Assembly: GCF_045862395.1 (NCBI RefSeq)
Contig: NZ_AP023087.1
Coordinates: forward strand, 1,054,001 to 1,118,000
Reading direction: 5' to 3'
DNA length: 64,000 nucleotides
From: Marinicellulosiphila megalodicopiae
Lineage (GTDB): Bacteria; Pseudomonadota; Gammaproteobacteria; Pseudomonadales; Natronospirillaceae
In this document: positions 1 through 7,527 of the stretch, piece after piece
Layout: each line of letters opens with the position of its first letter
How positions within the stretch are numbered: the first letter of the stretch is position 1
Made by a program: the position numbers and the translations under genes
The notes under the pieces: model-generated
What the model was told of the DNA's origin: nothing
Databases searched by the model: none
The model's input: only the letters and a program-made list of their open reading frames with translations

Positions 1-1
1 T

Positions 2-271
2 ATTAAGCAATACACTCAAGCATTCCACGCGGATTTATTAGGAATAACAGGGGTAGAGACTGATATAAATGAGTTTGCAGCTCGATTTGGGTTTTCGTAT
101 CAAGTTCAAAAACAGCAAGAAAATAATGATTATTATTTAGTTGCCCATTCGGACATGATGATTTTGATTAACCCCAAAGGGCAATATGCTGGATATATAT
201 TGCCACCTTATGATTCTCAAAACATGGCGTTCGTACTTAGTAAGTTGATCGAGGGTGCAGGTTTAAACTAA
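2..271 (+). CDS. SCO1/SenC-family copper chaperone, C-terminal part
   Basis: This reading frame enters from the left edge and ends at TAA 269-271, leaving 89 residues. It matches the C-terminal half of SCO1/SenC/PrrC thioredoxin-fold proteins: an aromatic-rich DLLGITG segment, then YYLVAHSDMMILINPKG, whose His corresponds to the conserved copper-ligand His of the family, and a final helix. The CxxxC motif would lie upstream, outside the window. Family members deliver copper to the CuA centre of cytochrome c oxidase in the periplasm. The last 35 bp overlap tail-to-tail with the outer-membrane protein gene on the other strand. The family call is from pattern recognition only, because the diagnostic N-terminal half is missing. 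Confidence 0.72.
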   Translation: MKQYTQAFHADLLGITGVETDINEFAARFGFSYQVQKQQENNDYYLVAHSDMMILINPKGQYAGYILPPYDSQNMAFVLSKLIEGAGLN

Positions 272-842
272 AAACAAGACCATGAGAGGACAGTCTTAAA
301 TCTTCATTAGAGGTTTCTGATTGAATATCTGCATAGATATAATCCAAGCCAATGGTCCAAAACATATCCACCTCATAACCAATGCCAAATGTAGTGGCAT
401 TACCTGCGTGTCTACTTGTTGAAACTTTGGGAATTGAGGAAAGTTCTGAAACTGAATGATATCCATAACCGACCCCAGATTGAAAATACCAGCTTGGTTG
501 GTTGGACTTACCATAAAAGCGAATGATAGGGCCGACATATGCTAATTGCATTAGCAGTGGTTCAGGTGAGGCCACGTCATCTAATTGACTTTGAAAAACA
601 ACATTATGGATAGATAAAAAAGTGCTGAATCGATTTGTCCACCCGTAACCTAAATCAATATTATAGGCGTATCCAGCATTTTGCTTTGTGGTGTCATATT
701 GATTGTTTTGCAATGAATTATGTACAGAAAAGCTACCACCAACGCCTGCTGACCATTGAAATCCGTCGTGTTTGTATGCCAATGAAAATGAACTAACAAC
801 TAATAAACTAATTAATGATCCAGTTTTAAGCAAGCGTGTCAT
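237..842 (-). CDS. Outer-membrane beta-barrel protein with signal peptide
   Basis: A 201-residue protein starting with a typical Sec signal peptide (positive MTRLLK, then a hydrophobic stretch, likely cleavage after SLA at residue 22). The mature part alternates polar and hydrophobic residues with many Gly and aromatic residues (GVGGSF, GYGW, GVGYGYHS, FGIGYEV) and ends in a strand-like HGLVFSLNL segment, as in small 8-stranded barrels of the OmpA/OmpW or opacity type. No specific family motif was recognised, so substrate or role is unknown. It is directly downstream of engB on the same strand, only 16 bp away, and has its own strong GAGGAA ribosome site, which is duplicated. Its 3' end overlaps the opposing SCO1-like gene by 35 bp. 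Confidence 0.72.
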   Translation of the reverse strand: MTRLLKTGSLISLLVVSSFSLAYKHDGFQWSAGVGGSFSVHNSLQNNQYDTTKQNAGYAYNIDLGYGWTNRFSTFLSIHNVVFQSQLDDVASPEPLLMQLAYVGPIIRFYGKSNQPSWYFQSGVGYGYHSVSELSSIPKVSTSRHAGNATTFGIGYEVDMFWTIGLDYIYADIQSETSNEDLRLSSHGLVFSLNLHPRSTY

Positions 843-868
843 GGTTATTCCTCAATGGTTATTCCTCA
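841..868 (-). repeat. Perfect 14-bp tandem duplication carrying a ribosome-binding site
   Basis: On the minus strand the unit TGAGGAATAACCAT occurs twice head-to-tail. The upstream copy contains the last codons and stop of engB (GAG GAA TAA). The downstream copy is the Shine-Dalgarno region and the A-T of the ATG of the outer-membrane protein gene. The duplication therefore created a fresh, full ribosome-binding site just after the engB stop. Confidence 0.9.
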
Positions 869-1494
869 GTGATATTTTCCTGTTCTGGATCAATTGCTTC
901 AATATTTAAATTATGATCTAAAAATTTTCGTAATTCTTTAACGCCATCGTGATTTAAGCTTGAGAATGTTTGCACACTAACAAAATCATACTGTTTAAAC
1001 TGTTGACGAATCTTCAATAAAGTAGATTGAGCTGGGCCGCGTTTTAATTTATCAGACTTAGTTAACACTATTCTTAATGCAAGTTCACTGCTGATTGCCC
1101 ATTGAATCATTTCCATGTCGTGTTCTTTTAAAGGGTGGCGTATATCCATCAAAATAACCAAACCTACTAATGATCGGCGTTTTTCTAGGTATTCAGCAAG
1201 ATGTTTGTTCCACTCATCTTTAACACTCTTAGCAACTTTAGCAAAACCATAACCAGGTAAATCCACCAGAAAACGGTGTTCTATACCAAAGTCAAAGTAG
1301 TTCATTAACTGAGTACGACCTGGAGTCTTACTGGTTCGAGCCAATTTTTTTTGACCAGTTAATGTGTTTAATGCACTGGACTTGCCCGCATTGGATCGTC
1401 CTGCAAATGCTACCTCGCGGCCAATATCCGCAGGACATTGTTTAACCAGTTGTGCACTTTTAAAGAACTGACAATTTTCGTAAGGGTAACCCAT
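859..1494 (-). CDS. engB: Ribosome biogenesis GTP-binding protein EngB (YihA/YsxC)
   Basis: This 211-residue GTPase assists assembly of the large ribosomal subunit in the cytoplasm. All G motifs are visible: G1 GRSNAGKS at residues 32-39, the TPGRTQ switch-I motif at 57-62, G3 DLPGYG at 78-83 and G4 TKSD at 145-148. The frame stays open 31 codons further upstream, but the ATG at 1494 was chosen because it is preceded by GGAAATAATTAC and the protein then begins with the family's usual short lead before FxxSA; the upstream extension has no family character. In pseudomonads the gene lies divergent from cytochrome c4, as here. An outer-membrane protein gene follows 16 bp downstream. Confidence 0.95.
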   Translation of the reverse strand: MGYPYENCQFFKSAQLVKQCPADIGREVAFAGRSNAGKSSALNTLTGQKKLARTSKTPGRTQLMNYFDFGIEHRFLVDLPGYGFAKVAKSVKDEWNKHLAEYLEKRRSLVGLVILMDIRHPLKEHDMEMIQWAISSELALRIVLTKSDKLKRGPAQSTLLKIRQQFKQYDFVSVQTFSSLNHDGVKELRKFLDHNLNIEAIDPEQENITEE

Positions 1495-1718
1495 GTAATT
1501 ATTTCCAATCAAAAAACTGGCTATTATAGACCTAAGCACATAATTTAGGCATCTATTTCTCAATGCACCTACTAAAAGGTATTGCAACTTATTTGTATAC
1601 CCGTATCATGCGCGTTTTTATAATAGTTAGGTTGCGAATATATATAGAGGTTTTCTATGTGTTTCAAAATACCTATACTACAATTTGATTGATTACTTAA
1701 ACCCTCTGGACTAAAACG

Positions 1719-2345
1719 ATGAAAAAAACACTATTGGGATTATTAACGCTAGTTGCGTCATTTAATACATTTGCTCAAACTGCCGAAGAATTTTTCAGTG
1801 TGAATTGCGTGGCTTGCCATGGCGAAAAGGGAAAAGGACAAAGTGATTTGCTAACTGTTCCAAAACTTGCTGGCCAAAATGAAAAATACCTGATCAAACA
1901 AATTAACGATTTTAAATCAGGCGATCGCGTAAACGCGCTTATGGCTGCTCCTATCACCGCTTTACCAGATAATATGGTTGAAGAAGTGGCAAAATACTTA
2001 TCTATGCAAACAAAAACCATCGGTAACGCAGATCCCGCTTTAGTTGAATTAGGTCAATCATTATATAGAGCAGGTAATTCTGAAACCGGAGTTCCTGCAT
2101 GTACAGCATGTCATTCTCCAACAGGTAGTGGTAATGCTCCTGGTGGCATTCCAAGTCTATCAGGTCAACACGCAGATTATATTGAGTCACAATTAAAAGC
2201 GTACCGTTTAGGTTACCGTGATGAAATTCCATCTGATTCAGTTCGTGTTAATGATGGTGAAACTAAGATTATGCGTACCATTGCATTTAAATTAAAAGAT
2301 TTTGAAATTGAAGCATTGTCTAGTTACATTAACGGCCTGCATTAA
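1719..2345 (+). CDS. Dihaem cytochrome c4
   Basis: A 208-residue periplasmic electron carrier. It has a signal peptide (residues 1-19, cleavage after TFA) and two class-I cytochrome c domains with haem-attachment motifs CVACH (30-34) and CTACH (128-132). Probable distal methionine ligands are M75 and M185, each in the expected position before the C-terminal helix of its domain. Cytochrome c4 passes electrons from the bc1 complex to terminal oxidases. The gene is divergent from engB and followed by a terminator and dsbA, the conserved pseudomonad order. A TATAAT hexamer lies at 1619-1624 but without a convincing -35. Confidence 0.93.
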   Translation: MKKTLLGLLTLVASFNTFAQTAEEFFSVNCVACHGEKGKGQSDLLTVPKLAGQNEKYLIKQINDFKSGDRVNALMAAPITALPDNMVEEVAKYLSMQTKTIGNADPALVELGQSLYRAGNSETGVPACTACHSPTGSGNAPGGIPSLSGQHADYIESQLKAYRLGYRDEIPSDSVRVNDGETKIMRTIAFKLKDFEIEALSSYINGLH

Positions 2346-2366
2346 TCTTAAATATTGAATAATGAT

Positions 2367-2395
2367 AAAAGCGATCAATTGGTCGCTTTTTTTTG
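2367..2395 (+). terminator. Rho-independent terminator after cytochrome c4
   Basis: AAAAGCGATC and GGTCGCTTTT pair as a 10-bp stem with one G-T pair and an AATT loop, followed by a T tract. It begins about 20 bp after the cytochrome c4 stop. Confidence 0.88.
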
Positions 2396-2464
2396 CATTT
2401 TTTTTGAAACTTAATTCACTTAAGATACACTAAGCTGAGTTTATCCAACTTAATGAGAGTAAAT

Positions 2465-3106
2465 ATGAAAAGAATAATTCAATTAGTTTCGGCATTCGCC
2501 ATAATGACTTTTTTAAGCACGACAGCAATCTCTGCAGATAAAGAATATGTAGAAGGTAAAAACTACCGCCTTTTGAAAAAACCTATTCCTACTTTTTTGA
2601 AAGAAGGACAAGTAGGTGTGATCTGGGAAGTATTCTCATATAGCTGCGGCCATTGTTTTAATTTTGAGCCATATGTGAAATCTTGGTTAAAAACAAAGCC
2701 TGAAAATGTGGTGTTTGAACATGTTCCTGTATATTGGAATAACCCATTTTTTGCTACTCAAGCGAAAGCATTTTATGCCGCTAAATTTTTAAAAGCACCA
2801 GCTGAGTCTCATGATGCTATTTTTAACACAATTCATACAGCCAAAAAACAAGTGGGATCATTAAAAGATTTCGCAAATATATATGCAAATTACGGTGTGG
2901 ATTCCGATAAATTCATGGCGATGGCTGAATCTTTTGCGGTTCAATCGCGCACTGCATTTGCTGAATCTGTATCACGCGACGGTGAAGTAGAAGGGACACC
3001 TAATATCATCGTAAATGGTAAATATTTGATTACAGGTGAAATGGCCGGCACAAACCAAGAAATGCTTAATATCGCACTATATCTTGTTGAAAAAGATGCA
3101 AAATAA
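2465..3106 (+). CDS. dsbA: Thiol:disulfide interchange protein DsbA
   Basis: A 213-residue periplasmic thioredoxin-fold oxidase that introduces disulfides into exported proteins. Signal peptide residues 1-24 (AISA then D). The active site is CGHC at 61-64 within VFSYSCGHCFNFEP, and the cis-proline loop is EGTPNIIV. The central region with HDAIFNTIH is the helical insertion typical of DsbA. Most gammaproteobacterial DsbA proteins have CPHC; the Gly seen here may shift the redox potential. The ATG at 2465 was preferred to the in-frame ATG at 2453 because GAGAG lies just before it and the signal peptide then starts MKR. A second dsbA-like gene follows. Confidence 0.93.
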   Translation: MKRIIQLVSAFAIMTFLSTTAISADKEYVEGKNYRLLKKPIPTFLKEGQVGVIWEVFSYSCGHCFNFEPYVKSWLKTKPENVVFEHVPVYWNNPFFATQAKAFYAAKFLKAPAESHDAIFNTIHTAKKQVGSLKDFANIYANYGVDSDKFMAMAESFAVQSRTAFAESVSRDGEVEGTPNIIVNGKYLITGEMAGTNQEMLNIALYLVEKDAK

Positions 3107-3125
3107 GAATTAACATTTGATTATA

Positions 3126-3155
3126 AAAACTCATCATTTATGATGGGTTTTTTTT
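3126..3155 (+). terminator. Terminator between the two dsbA-like genes
   Basis: AACTCATCA pairs with TGATGGGTT (one G-T pair) around a TTTA loop and is followed by a run of T. It separates transcription of dsbA from the dsbA-like lipoprotein gene, although read-through is possible because the next start is only 13 bp further on. Confidence 0.85.
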
Positions 3156-3167
3156 TGGATAATTATT

Positions 3168-3830
3168 ATGAATATTTATATTAAAACTGTATTTTTTGCC
3201 ATAGTTACTTTTATGACTATTTCTTCATGTTCAGATAAATCTAATGACGTAGCGGCTGATAGCCCTTTACTATTTGTTGAAGGCACGCATTGGTCTGTAT
3301 TAAATGAGCCCTTGGAATACAAATTAAAAAAAGGCGAAATTGGCGTAATTTGGGAGGTGTTTTCTTATAGCTGCTCTCATTGTAATGCGTTTGAACCTTT
3401 TATAAAGCAATGGCGTAAATCCGCCCCTGAAGAAATTGCATTTGAGCCAGTGCCAGTAATGTGGAATGCAAAATTCAATACTCAAGCAACGGCGTTTTAT
3501 ACCGCACAATTATTGAATGTACCTGAGCAAGCACATGGCAAATTGTTTGATGCCATTCATATAACACGTGCAAAAATAGGATCACTTGAAGATTTTGCCC
3601 AGTTTTATTCTAACTTTGGTATTAGTGAAGATCGTTTTATTTCAACAAGTAAATCATTTGCGGTTAAATCGATGGTAGACAATGCACAAAAAATTTCGAC
3701 TCAAGTTGATGCCACCCCAACATTAATTGTGAATGGTAAATACTTAATCACCACTAAAATGGTTCCTAATCGCCAAACTATTCTAGAAGTGGCTCAATAC
3801 CTAGTTGAGCGCGATGCAGCAAATAAATGA
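3168..3830 (+). CDS. DsbA-like thioredoxin-fold lipoprotein
   Basis: A 220-residue paralogue of the preceding DsbA, sharing the VIWEVFSYSC, NGKYLIT and cis-Pro (DATPTLIV) segments. The active site is CSHC at 69-72. Unlike its neighbour it begins with a lipoprotein signal: a hydrophobic stretch then ISSC, placing the acylated cysteine at 21 followed by Ser, which normally favours outer-membrane sorting. It is thus probably a membrane-anchored disulfide oxidoreductase; its substrate is unknown. The gene lies after a terminator, and its end overlaps ubiC by 17 bp, so it may share a transcript with ubiC and ubiA. The function is inferred from the fold; whether it works as oxidase or reductase cannot be told. 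Confidence 0.85.
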   Translation: MNIYIKTVFFAIVTFMTISSCSDKSNDVAADSPLLFVEGTHWSVLNEPLEYKLKKGEIGVIWEVFSYSCSHCNAFEPFIKQWRKSAPEEIAFEPVPVMWNAKFNTQATAFYTAQLLNVPEQAHGKLFDAIHITRAKIGSLEDFAQFYSNFGISEDRFISTSKSFAVKSMVDNAQKISTQVDATPTLIVNGKYLITTKMVPNRQTILEVAQYLVERDAANK

Positions 3831-4365
3831 ATCAAACTGGCCTAAAAAATTAACGCATTTTGAAGGTAATTTTAAGTCTATTGCTCAATCACATACCAAG
3901 CCCAATGCAATATTGCGTGCTTGGTTGCTCAATCAATCCAGCCTAACTACAAAACTTCAGAATCACTTTGGTGATTTTCAAGTTGAAGTGGTCAGTGAAT
4001 GTTGGATTAACAACAGCCAAGCCAAGCAATTTTTTAGACAGGCATTGAAAAATAAACAATTCAAGATTGATCGTTTGTGGTGTCGAAAAGTCAATTTGAA
4101 ATGTAATGGAAACATAGTGGTAAGAGCGCATACCCTCGTGCCATTGCAAACATTTCATAATCAAACACGTCGAATTGGAAAATTACAAAATAAATCCTTG
4201 GGTCACTTTCTTTTTACTCACAAGCATATTCAAAGACAACCAATTACGATATTAAATGTTGAAAAATCGCATTGGGCAAGGCAGTCTATTTTTAACATTT
4301 ATGGTTACCCGTTATTAGTAACAGAATTTTTTGAACCTGATTTTTTAAATAAAAACCAAAAATAA
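3814..4365 (+). CDS. ubiC: Chorismate pyruvate-lyase UbiC
   Basis: A 183-residue cytoplasmic enzyme that converts chorismate to 4-hydroxybenzoate plus pyruvate, the first committed step of ubiquinone synthesis. Family features seen are the RAWLLNQSSLTTKL segment, VRAHTLVPL, the KSLGHFLF segment and the C-terminal HWARQSIF then LVTEFFEP motif with its catalytic-site Arg and Glu. The ATG at 3814 lies inside the end of the dsbA-like gene; a TTG three codons earlier (3805) is an alternative. It is followed 14 bp later by ubiA, whose product uses the 4-hydroxybenzoate. Confidence 0.9.
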   Translation: MQQINESNWPKKLTHFEGNFKSIAQSHTKPNAILRAWLLNQSSLTTKLQNHFGDFQVEVVSECWINNSQAKQFFRQALKNKQFKIDRLWCRKVNLKCNGNIVVRAHTLVPLQTFHNQTRRIGKLQNKSLGHFLFTHKHIQRQPITILNVEKSHWARQSIFNIYGYPLLVTEFFEPDFLNKNQK

Positions 4366-4379
4366 AAAGATTAAATAAA

Positions 4380-5240
4380 ATGATGACATCCACTACTTTT
4401 TTCGCTCTTGTACGGTTAACTCGCTTAAATAAACCCATTGGAATTTTACTTTTACTTTGGCCAACGCTATGGGCGTTATGGATAGCCGCTGATGGTTTAC
4501 CGCCATTATCAACGTTATTTATATTTGTATCGGGCGTTGTGATAATGCGAAGCGCAGGTTGCATCATTAATGATTTTGCGGATCGTAAAATAGATGGAAA
4601 AGTGGGTCGAACCAAACTGCGCCCTTTAGTAACTGGAGAAATTTCTAGTAAAGTTGCGCTGCAAACATTTTGTATTATGATTCTTGTCGCTTTTTTATTG
4701 GTGTTGTTTACTAATCCATTTACCATAGGTATGAGTGTTGTAGCGGTAGGATTAGCTTCACTTTATCCCTTTATGAAACGTTATACGTTTTATCCACAGG
4801 TTGTATTGGGTGCTGCATTTTCTTGGGCAATTGTGATGTCTTTTACAGCTTTGGAACAATCACTTGATAGTAAGGTTTGGCTTTTATACACAGCAAATCT
4901 ATTATGGACGGTAGCTTATGACACTCAATATGCCATGGTCGATCGAGATGATGATTTAAAAGCAGGGGTTAAATCCACTGCGATTCTTTTTGGAGATATG
5001 GATAACGTTGCCATTATTGGGTTGCAAGTTTTGTCAATTATTACGTTTTTATTACTCGGCGGTCACATAGAGGCAGGTTGGTTTTATTATTTGGGTGTGT
5101 TGGCTATGGCTGGATGTTTTATTTATCAAGCATGGTTAACCAAAGACAGAATAAAACAGCAGTGTTTTAATGCATTTTTGCATAATTTTTGGGCTGGGAT
5201 GTGTATATTTATCGGTATCTTTATCGATAAACTGACATGA
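4380..5240 (+). CDS. ubiA: 4-hydroxybenzoate polyprenyltransferase UbiA
   Basis: A 286-residue integral inner-membrane prenyltransferase that attaches the polyprenyl tail to 4-hydroxybenzoate. It has many hydrophobic helices and both Asp-rich Mg/diphosphate-binding motifs: NDFADRKID at 64-72 followed by RTKLRPL, and DTQYAMVDRDDD at 181-192 followed by KSTAILFG. The protein starts MM, so the exact start is 4380 or 4383. It is coupled to ubiC upstream. Its stop codon overlaps the first unit of the phoB Pho-box array. Confidence 0.95.
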   Translation: MMTSTTFFALVRLTRLNKPIGILLLLWPTLWALWIAADGLPPLSTLFIFVSGVVIMRSAGCIINDFADRKIDGKVGRTKLRPLVTGEISSKVALQTFCIMILVAFLLVLFTNPFTIGMSVVAVGLASLYPFMKRYTFYPQVVLGAAFSWAIVMSFTALEQSLDSKVWLLYTANLLWTVAYDTQYAMVDRDDDLKAGVKSTAILFGDMDNVAIIGLQVLSIITFLLLGGHIEAGWFYYLGVLAMAGCFIYQAWLTKDRIKQQCFNAFLHNFWAGMCIFIGIFIDKLT

Positions 5241-5298
5241 TACTGTCATTAAAATTACTTCGTACTGTCACAAAACTGTAATATAAACAGGTTCTAAT
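5232..5298 (+). promoter_or_regulatory. Pho-box array and promoter of phoB
   Basis: Five units in perfect 11-bp phase start at 5232, 5243, 5254, 5265 and 5276. Four match CTGWCAY/CTGTAAT; the middle one (ATTACTT) is degenerate. The proximal pair, CTGTCAC-AAAA-CTGTAAT (5265-5282), fits the 7-4-7 Pho-box layout. It is followed after exactly 10 bp by TCTAAT (5293-5298), a good -10, which is the spacing known for PhoB-activated promoters. This predicts autoactivation of phoBR by phosphate starvation. Confidence 0.85.
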
Positions 5299-5334
5299 AC
5301 GCCACTTTAAACCATCAGATATCGAGTAAATAAC

Positions 5335-6030
5335 ATGTCTCAACGCTCAATCTTAATTGTGGATGATGAAGTCGCTATTCGTGAGATGATTGCTTCAGCA
5401 TTAGAAATGGCAGGATATAACACGTTAGAAGCAGGGGATGCATCAACAGCGCATGGACTTATTATTGATAAACAACCTGATTTAATATTATTAGATTGGA
5501 TGATGCCAAATATCTCAGGCATTGAATTGGCGCGTCGATTAAAACGAGATGATTTAACAAAAAATATTCCAATTATTATGCTGACAGCAAAAGCCGATGA
5601 AGATAATAAAATTTTAGGTTTGGAAGCAGGAGCTGACGATTATATTACCAAGCCTTTTTCACCGCGAGAATTGGTTGCACGATTAAAAGCGGTATTACGT
5701 CGAACCATTGATGAAGATGAGTCCACGCCTATTGAATTTCATGGTTTAATATTGGATCCACATTCTCACCGTGTCAGTGTACAAGAACACGAATTAGAAA
5801 TGGGCCCCACAGAATTTAGATTACTGCACTTTTTTATGAGCCACTGTGAGCGTGCTTATTCACGTTCACAATTATTAGATCAAGTTTGGGGTGGTAATGT
5901 TTATGTGGATGAGCGCACTGTTGATGTTCATATAAGGCGCTTGCGAAAAGCTATTGGTGAGCCGCATCAAAATATGATTCAAACTGTTCGTGGAACGGGC
6001 TATCGTTTCTCCTCTAAAATCGCTATTTAA
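5335..6030 (+). CDS. phoB: Phosphate regulon response regulator PhoB
   Basis: A 231-residue OmpR-type response regulator. The receiver domain (about 5-120) has the acidic pocket VDDE at 10-12, phosphoacceptor D54 in LLDWMMP, T84 and K106 in TKPF. The C-terminal winged helix (about 130-228) has the EFRLLHFF and RTVDVHIRRLRKAIG recognition segments. Phosphorylated PhoB activates Pho genes under phosphate limitation. It is followed by phoR after 47 bp and is preceded by a Pho-box array, so it is probably autoregulated. Confidence 0.95.
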   Translation: MSQRSILIVDDEVAIREMIASALEMAGYNTLEAGDASTAHGLIIDKQPDLILLDWMMPNISGIELARRLKRDDLTKNIPIIMLTAKADEDNKILGLEAGADDYITKPFSPRELVARLKAVLRRTIDEDESTPIEFHGLILDPHSHRVSVQEHELEMGPTEFRLLHFFMSHCERAYSRSQLLDQVWGGNVYVDERTVDVHIRRLRKAIGEPHQNMIQTVRGTGYRFSSKIAI

Positions 6031-6077
6031 CGGCGGCTTTTGTCTGTTAAAATCGCACTTTTTAAGCTGTATTGAGT

Positions 6078-7376
6078 ATGATTCACAATGTTAAAGGCCG
6101 ACTGGCTTCTAGAACTGTTTTACTAATAATTGCATCTTGGGTATTCGGCTGGTTTTTCGATGCCCCTTATTTATGTCTATTTTTGACTCTTATCTCTTTG
6201 CTTACTTATCATGTATATCATTTATTAGAATTAGTAAAATGGTTGGCAAGTGGCAGTAAAACGTTGCCACCAGATAGTTTTGGCACCTGGGGGCAAATTT
6301 ATGATCACCTACAAGTTAAACAATTAGCCCATTCTAAAGATATTGGTCGATACAAACGCATATTAAAACGAGTACAAGGATCTACAGAAGCGTTAGCCGA
6401 TGCGGTAGTTATTATTAATAAAGACAATCAATTATTGTGGTGGAATCCAGCTGCCCAAGCTTTATTAAACCTCAAGCGTAAAGTGGACAGTGGTCAATTA
6501 ATTACCAATTTAATTCGTGAGCCTAGATTTCATCTATTTTTAAATGATCAACAGCCAGGCAGTGCATTGTTAATTCAAACTGTGCATAACCCACCTAAAC
6601 ATATCCAAATTACTAAAACAATATATGGTAATGACGAGCGATTATTGTTGTTACGTGACATTTCGAAAATGAAGCAATTAGAAAAAACTCGACGTGATTT
6701 TATTTCCAACGCGTCACATGAATTGCGCACTCCGCTTACCGTTTTAAAAGGGTATTTAGAAACCTTTGATGATTACAAAGAGGATTTGCCAATCACATTT
6801 CACAAACCCCTAGTTCAAATGCAAAATCAAACGAATCGCATGGAGAATTTAGTTCGAGATTTATTAGCCTTATCAAAATTAGAAGAACAAAATACAGAGT
6901 TAAGGCAGTCCCAAATTGATGTGTCAGATATCATGGTTGAGATCATACAAGATGCACGTGTTTTAAGTGGTGAAAAAAATCAAGAAATTACTTTTAAAGC
7001 AAATAGCGAACTGTGCATTCGTGGAGATCAATCTTTAATAACCAGTGCTATTTCGAATTTAGTTTTTAATGCCATTCGTTACAGTAATGAAAAAACAACA
7101 ATCTTCATTACATGGAATGAAAATGGAACACTTGAAGTAAAAGATCAGGGCATTGGCATTCAATCTCGACACATTGATCGCTTAACTGAGCGTTTTTATA
7201 GAATTGATGAGTCAAGAAGTTCGGACAGTGGCGGCACTGGATTGGGGTTAGCGATAGTGAAACACATAATGTTAAATCACCAAGGGAAGTTAAAAATTCA
7301 ATCAATATACGAAGAAGGCTCCACCTTTAGTTTAGAATTTCCAAAAGACCGATTAGTATCTAAGCTTGATGAATGA
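6078..7376 (+). CDS. phoR: Phosphate regulon sensor kinase PhoR
   Basis: A 432-residue membrane histidine kinase. Two short hydrophobic segments near the N terminus (about 14-45) form a hairpin with almost no periplasmic loop, as in PhoR. A PAS domain follows (ADAVVIINKDNQLLWWNPAA), then HisKA with phosphorylated H214 in SNASHELRTPL, then HATPase with an N box (NAIRYS), DQGIGI and GGTGLGLAI. PhoR senses phosphate supply through the Pst/PhoU system, which is not in this window, and phosphorylates PhoB. The ATG at 6078 was chosen; an in-frame TTG two codons earlier is possible. Confidence 0.94.
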   Translation: MIHNVKGRLASRTVLLIIASWVFGWFFDAPYLCLFLTLISLLTYHVYHLLELVKWLASGSKTLPPDSFGTWGQIYDHLQVKQLAHSKDIGRYKRILKRVQGSTEALADAVVIINKDNQLLWWNPAAQALLNLKRKVDSGQLITNLIREPRFHLFLNDQQPGSALLIQTVHNPPKHIQITKTIYGNDERLLLLRDISKMKQLEKTRRDFISNASHELRTPLTVLKGYLETFDDYKEDLPITFHKPLVQMQNQTNRMENLVRDLLALSKLEEQNTELRQSQIDVSDIMVEIIQDARVLSGEKNQEITFKANSELCIRGDQSLITSAISNLVFNAIRYSNEKTTIFITWNENGTLEVKDQGIGIQSRHIDRLTERFYRIDESRSSDSGGTGLGLAIVKHIMLNHQGKLKIQSIYEEGSTFSLEFPKDRLVSKLDE

Positions 7377-7382
7377 TACGTT

Positions 7383-7526
7383 TTAACAACCAATCATTAT
7401 GCTGTATTGTGATTGGTTTTGTGTGCAGCTAGGCAGTATTTTTTGAGCATGAGTGGTGACATTAATAGCAATTATTAGTGTTAACAGACTTAAGCTGATT
7501 ACGGCTAAATTTCTGATTTTGTTCAT
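7383..7526 (-). CDS. Small signal-peptide protein (47 aa), unrecognised
   Basis: This short frame starts one base after the stop of the receiver/PilZ-like gene, with AAGAAGG 8 bp before its ATG, overlapping that gene's last codons. It begins MNKIRNLAVISLSLLTLI, a textbook Sec signal peptide, with a likely cleavage after THA (residue 27). The remaining 20 residues contain two cysteines (34 and the C-terminal 47). I recognise no family. Its 3' end lies in the hairpin that follows phoR. The good ribosome site, tight coupling and clean signal peptide argue that it is real; the small size and lack of homologues known to me argue for caution. Confidence 0.5.
   Translation of the reverse strand: MNKIRNLAVISLSLLTLIIAINVTTHAQKILPSCTQNQSQYSIMIGC
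7388..7420 (+). terminator. Hairpin terminator after phoR
   Basis: AACCAATCA and TGATTGGTT form a perfect 9-bp stem around a 13-nt loop, followed by TTTT. It lies 12 bp after phoR and also covers the end of the small ORF on the other strand, so it may work in both directions. Confidence 0.65.
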
Positions 7527-7527
7527 A

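Noticed and set aside
1495..1587. N-terminal extension of EngB by 31 residues
   Set aside because: No ribosome site, no family similarity, and the ATG at 1494 has a good GGAA.
1619..1624. Perfect TATAAT as the cytochrome c4 promoter
   Set aside because: The nearest -35-like sequence (TTGTAT) is 20 bp away and there is no extended -10, so it was not listed as a promoter.
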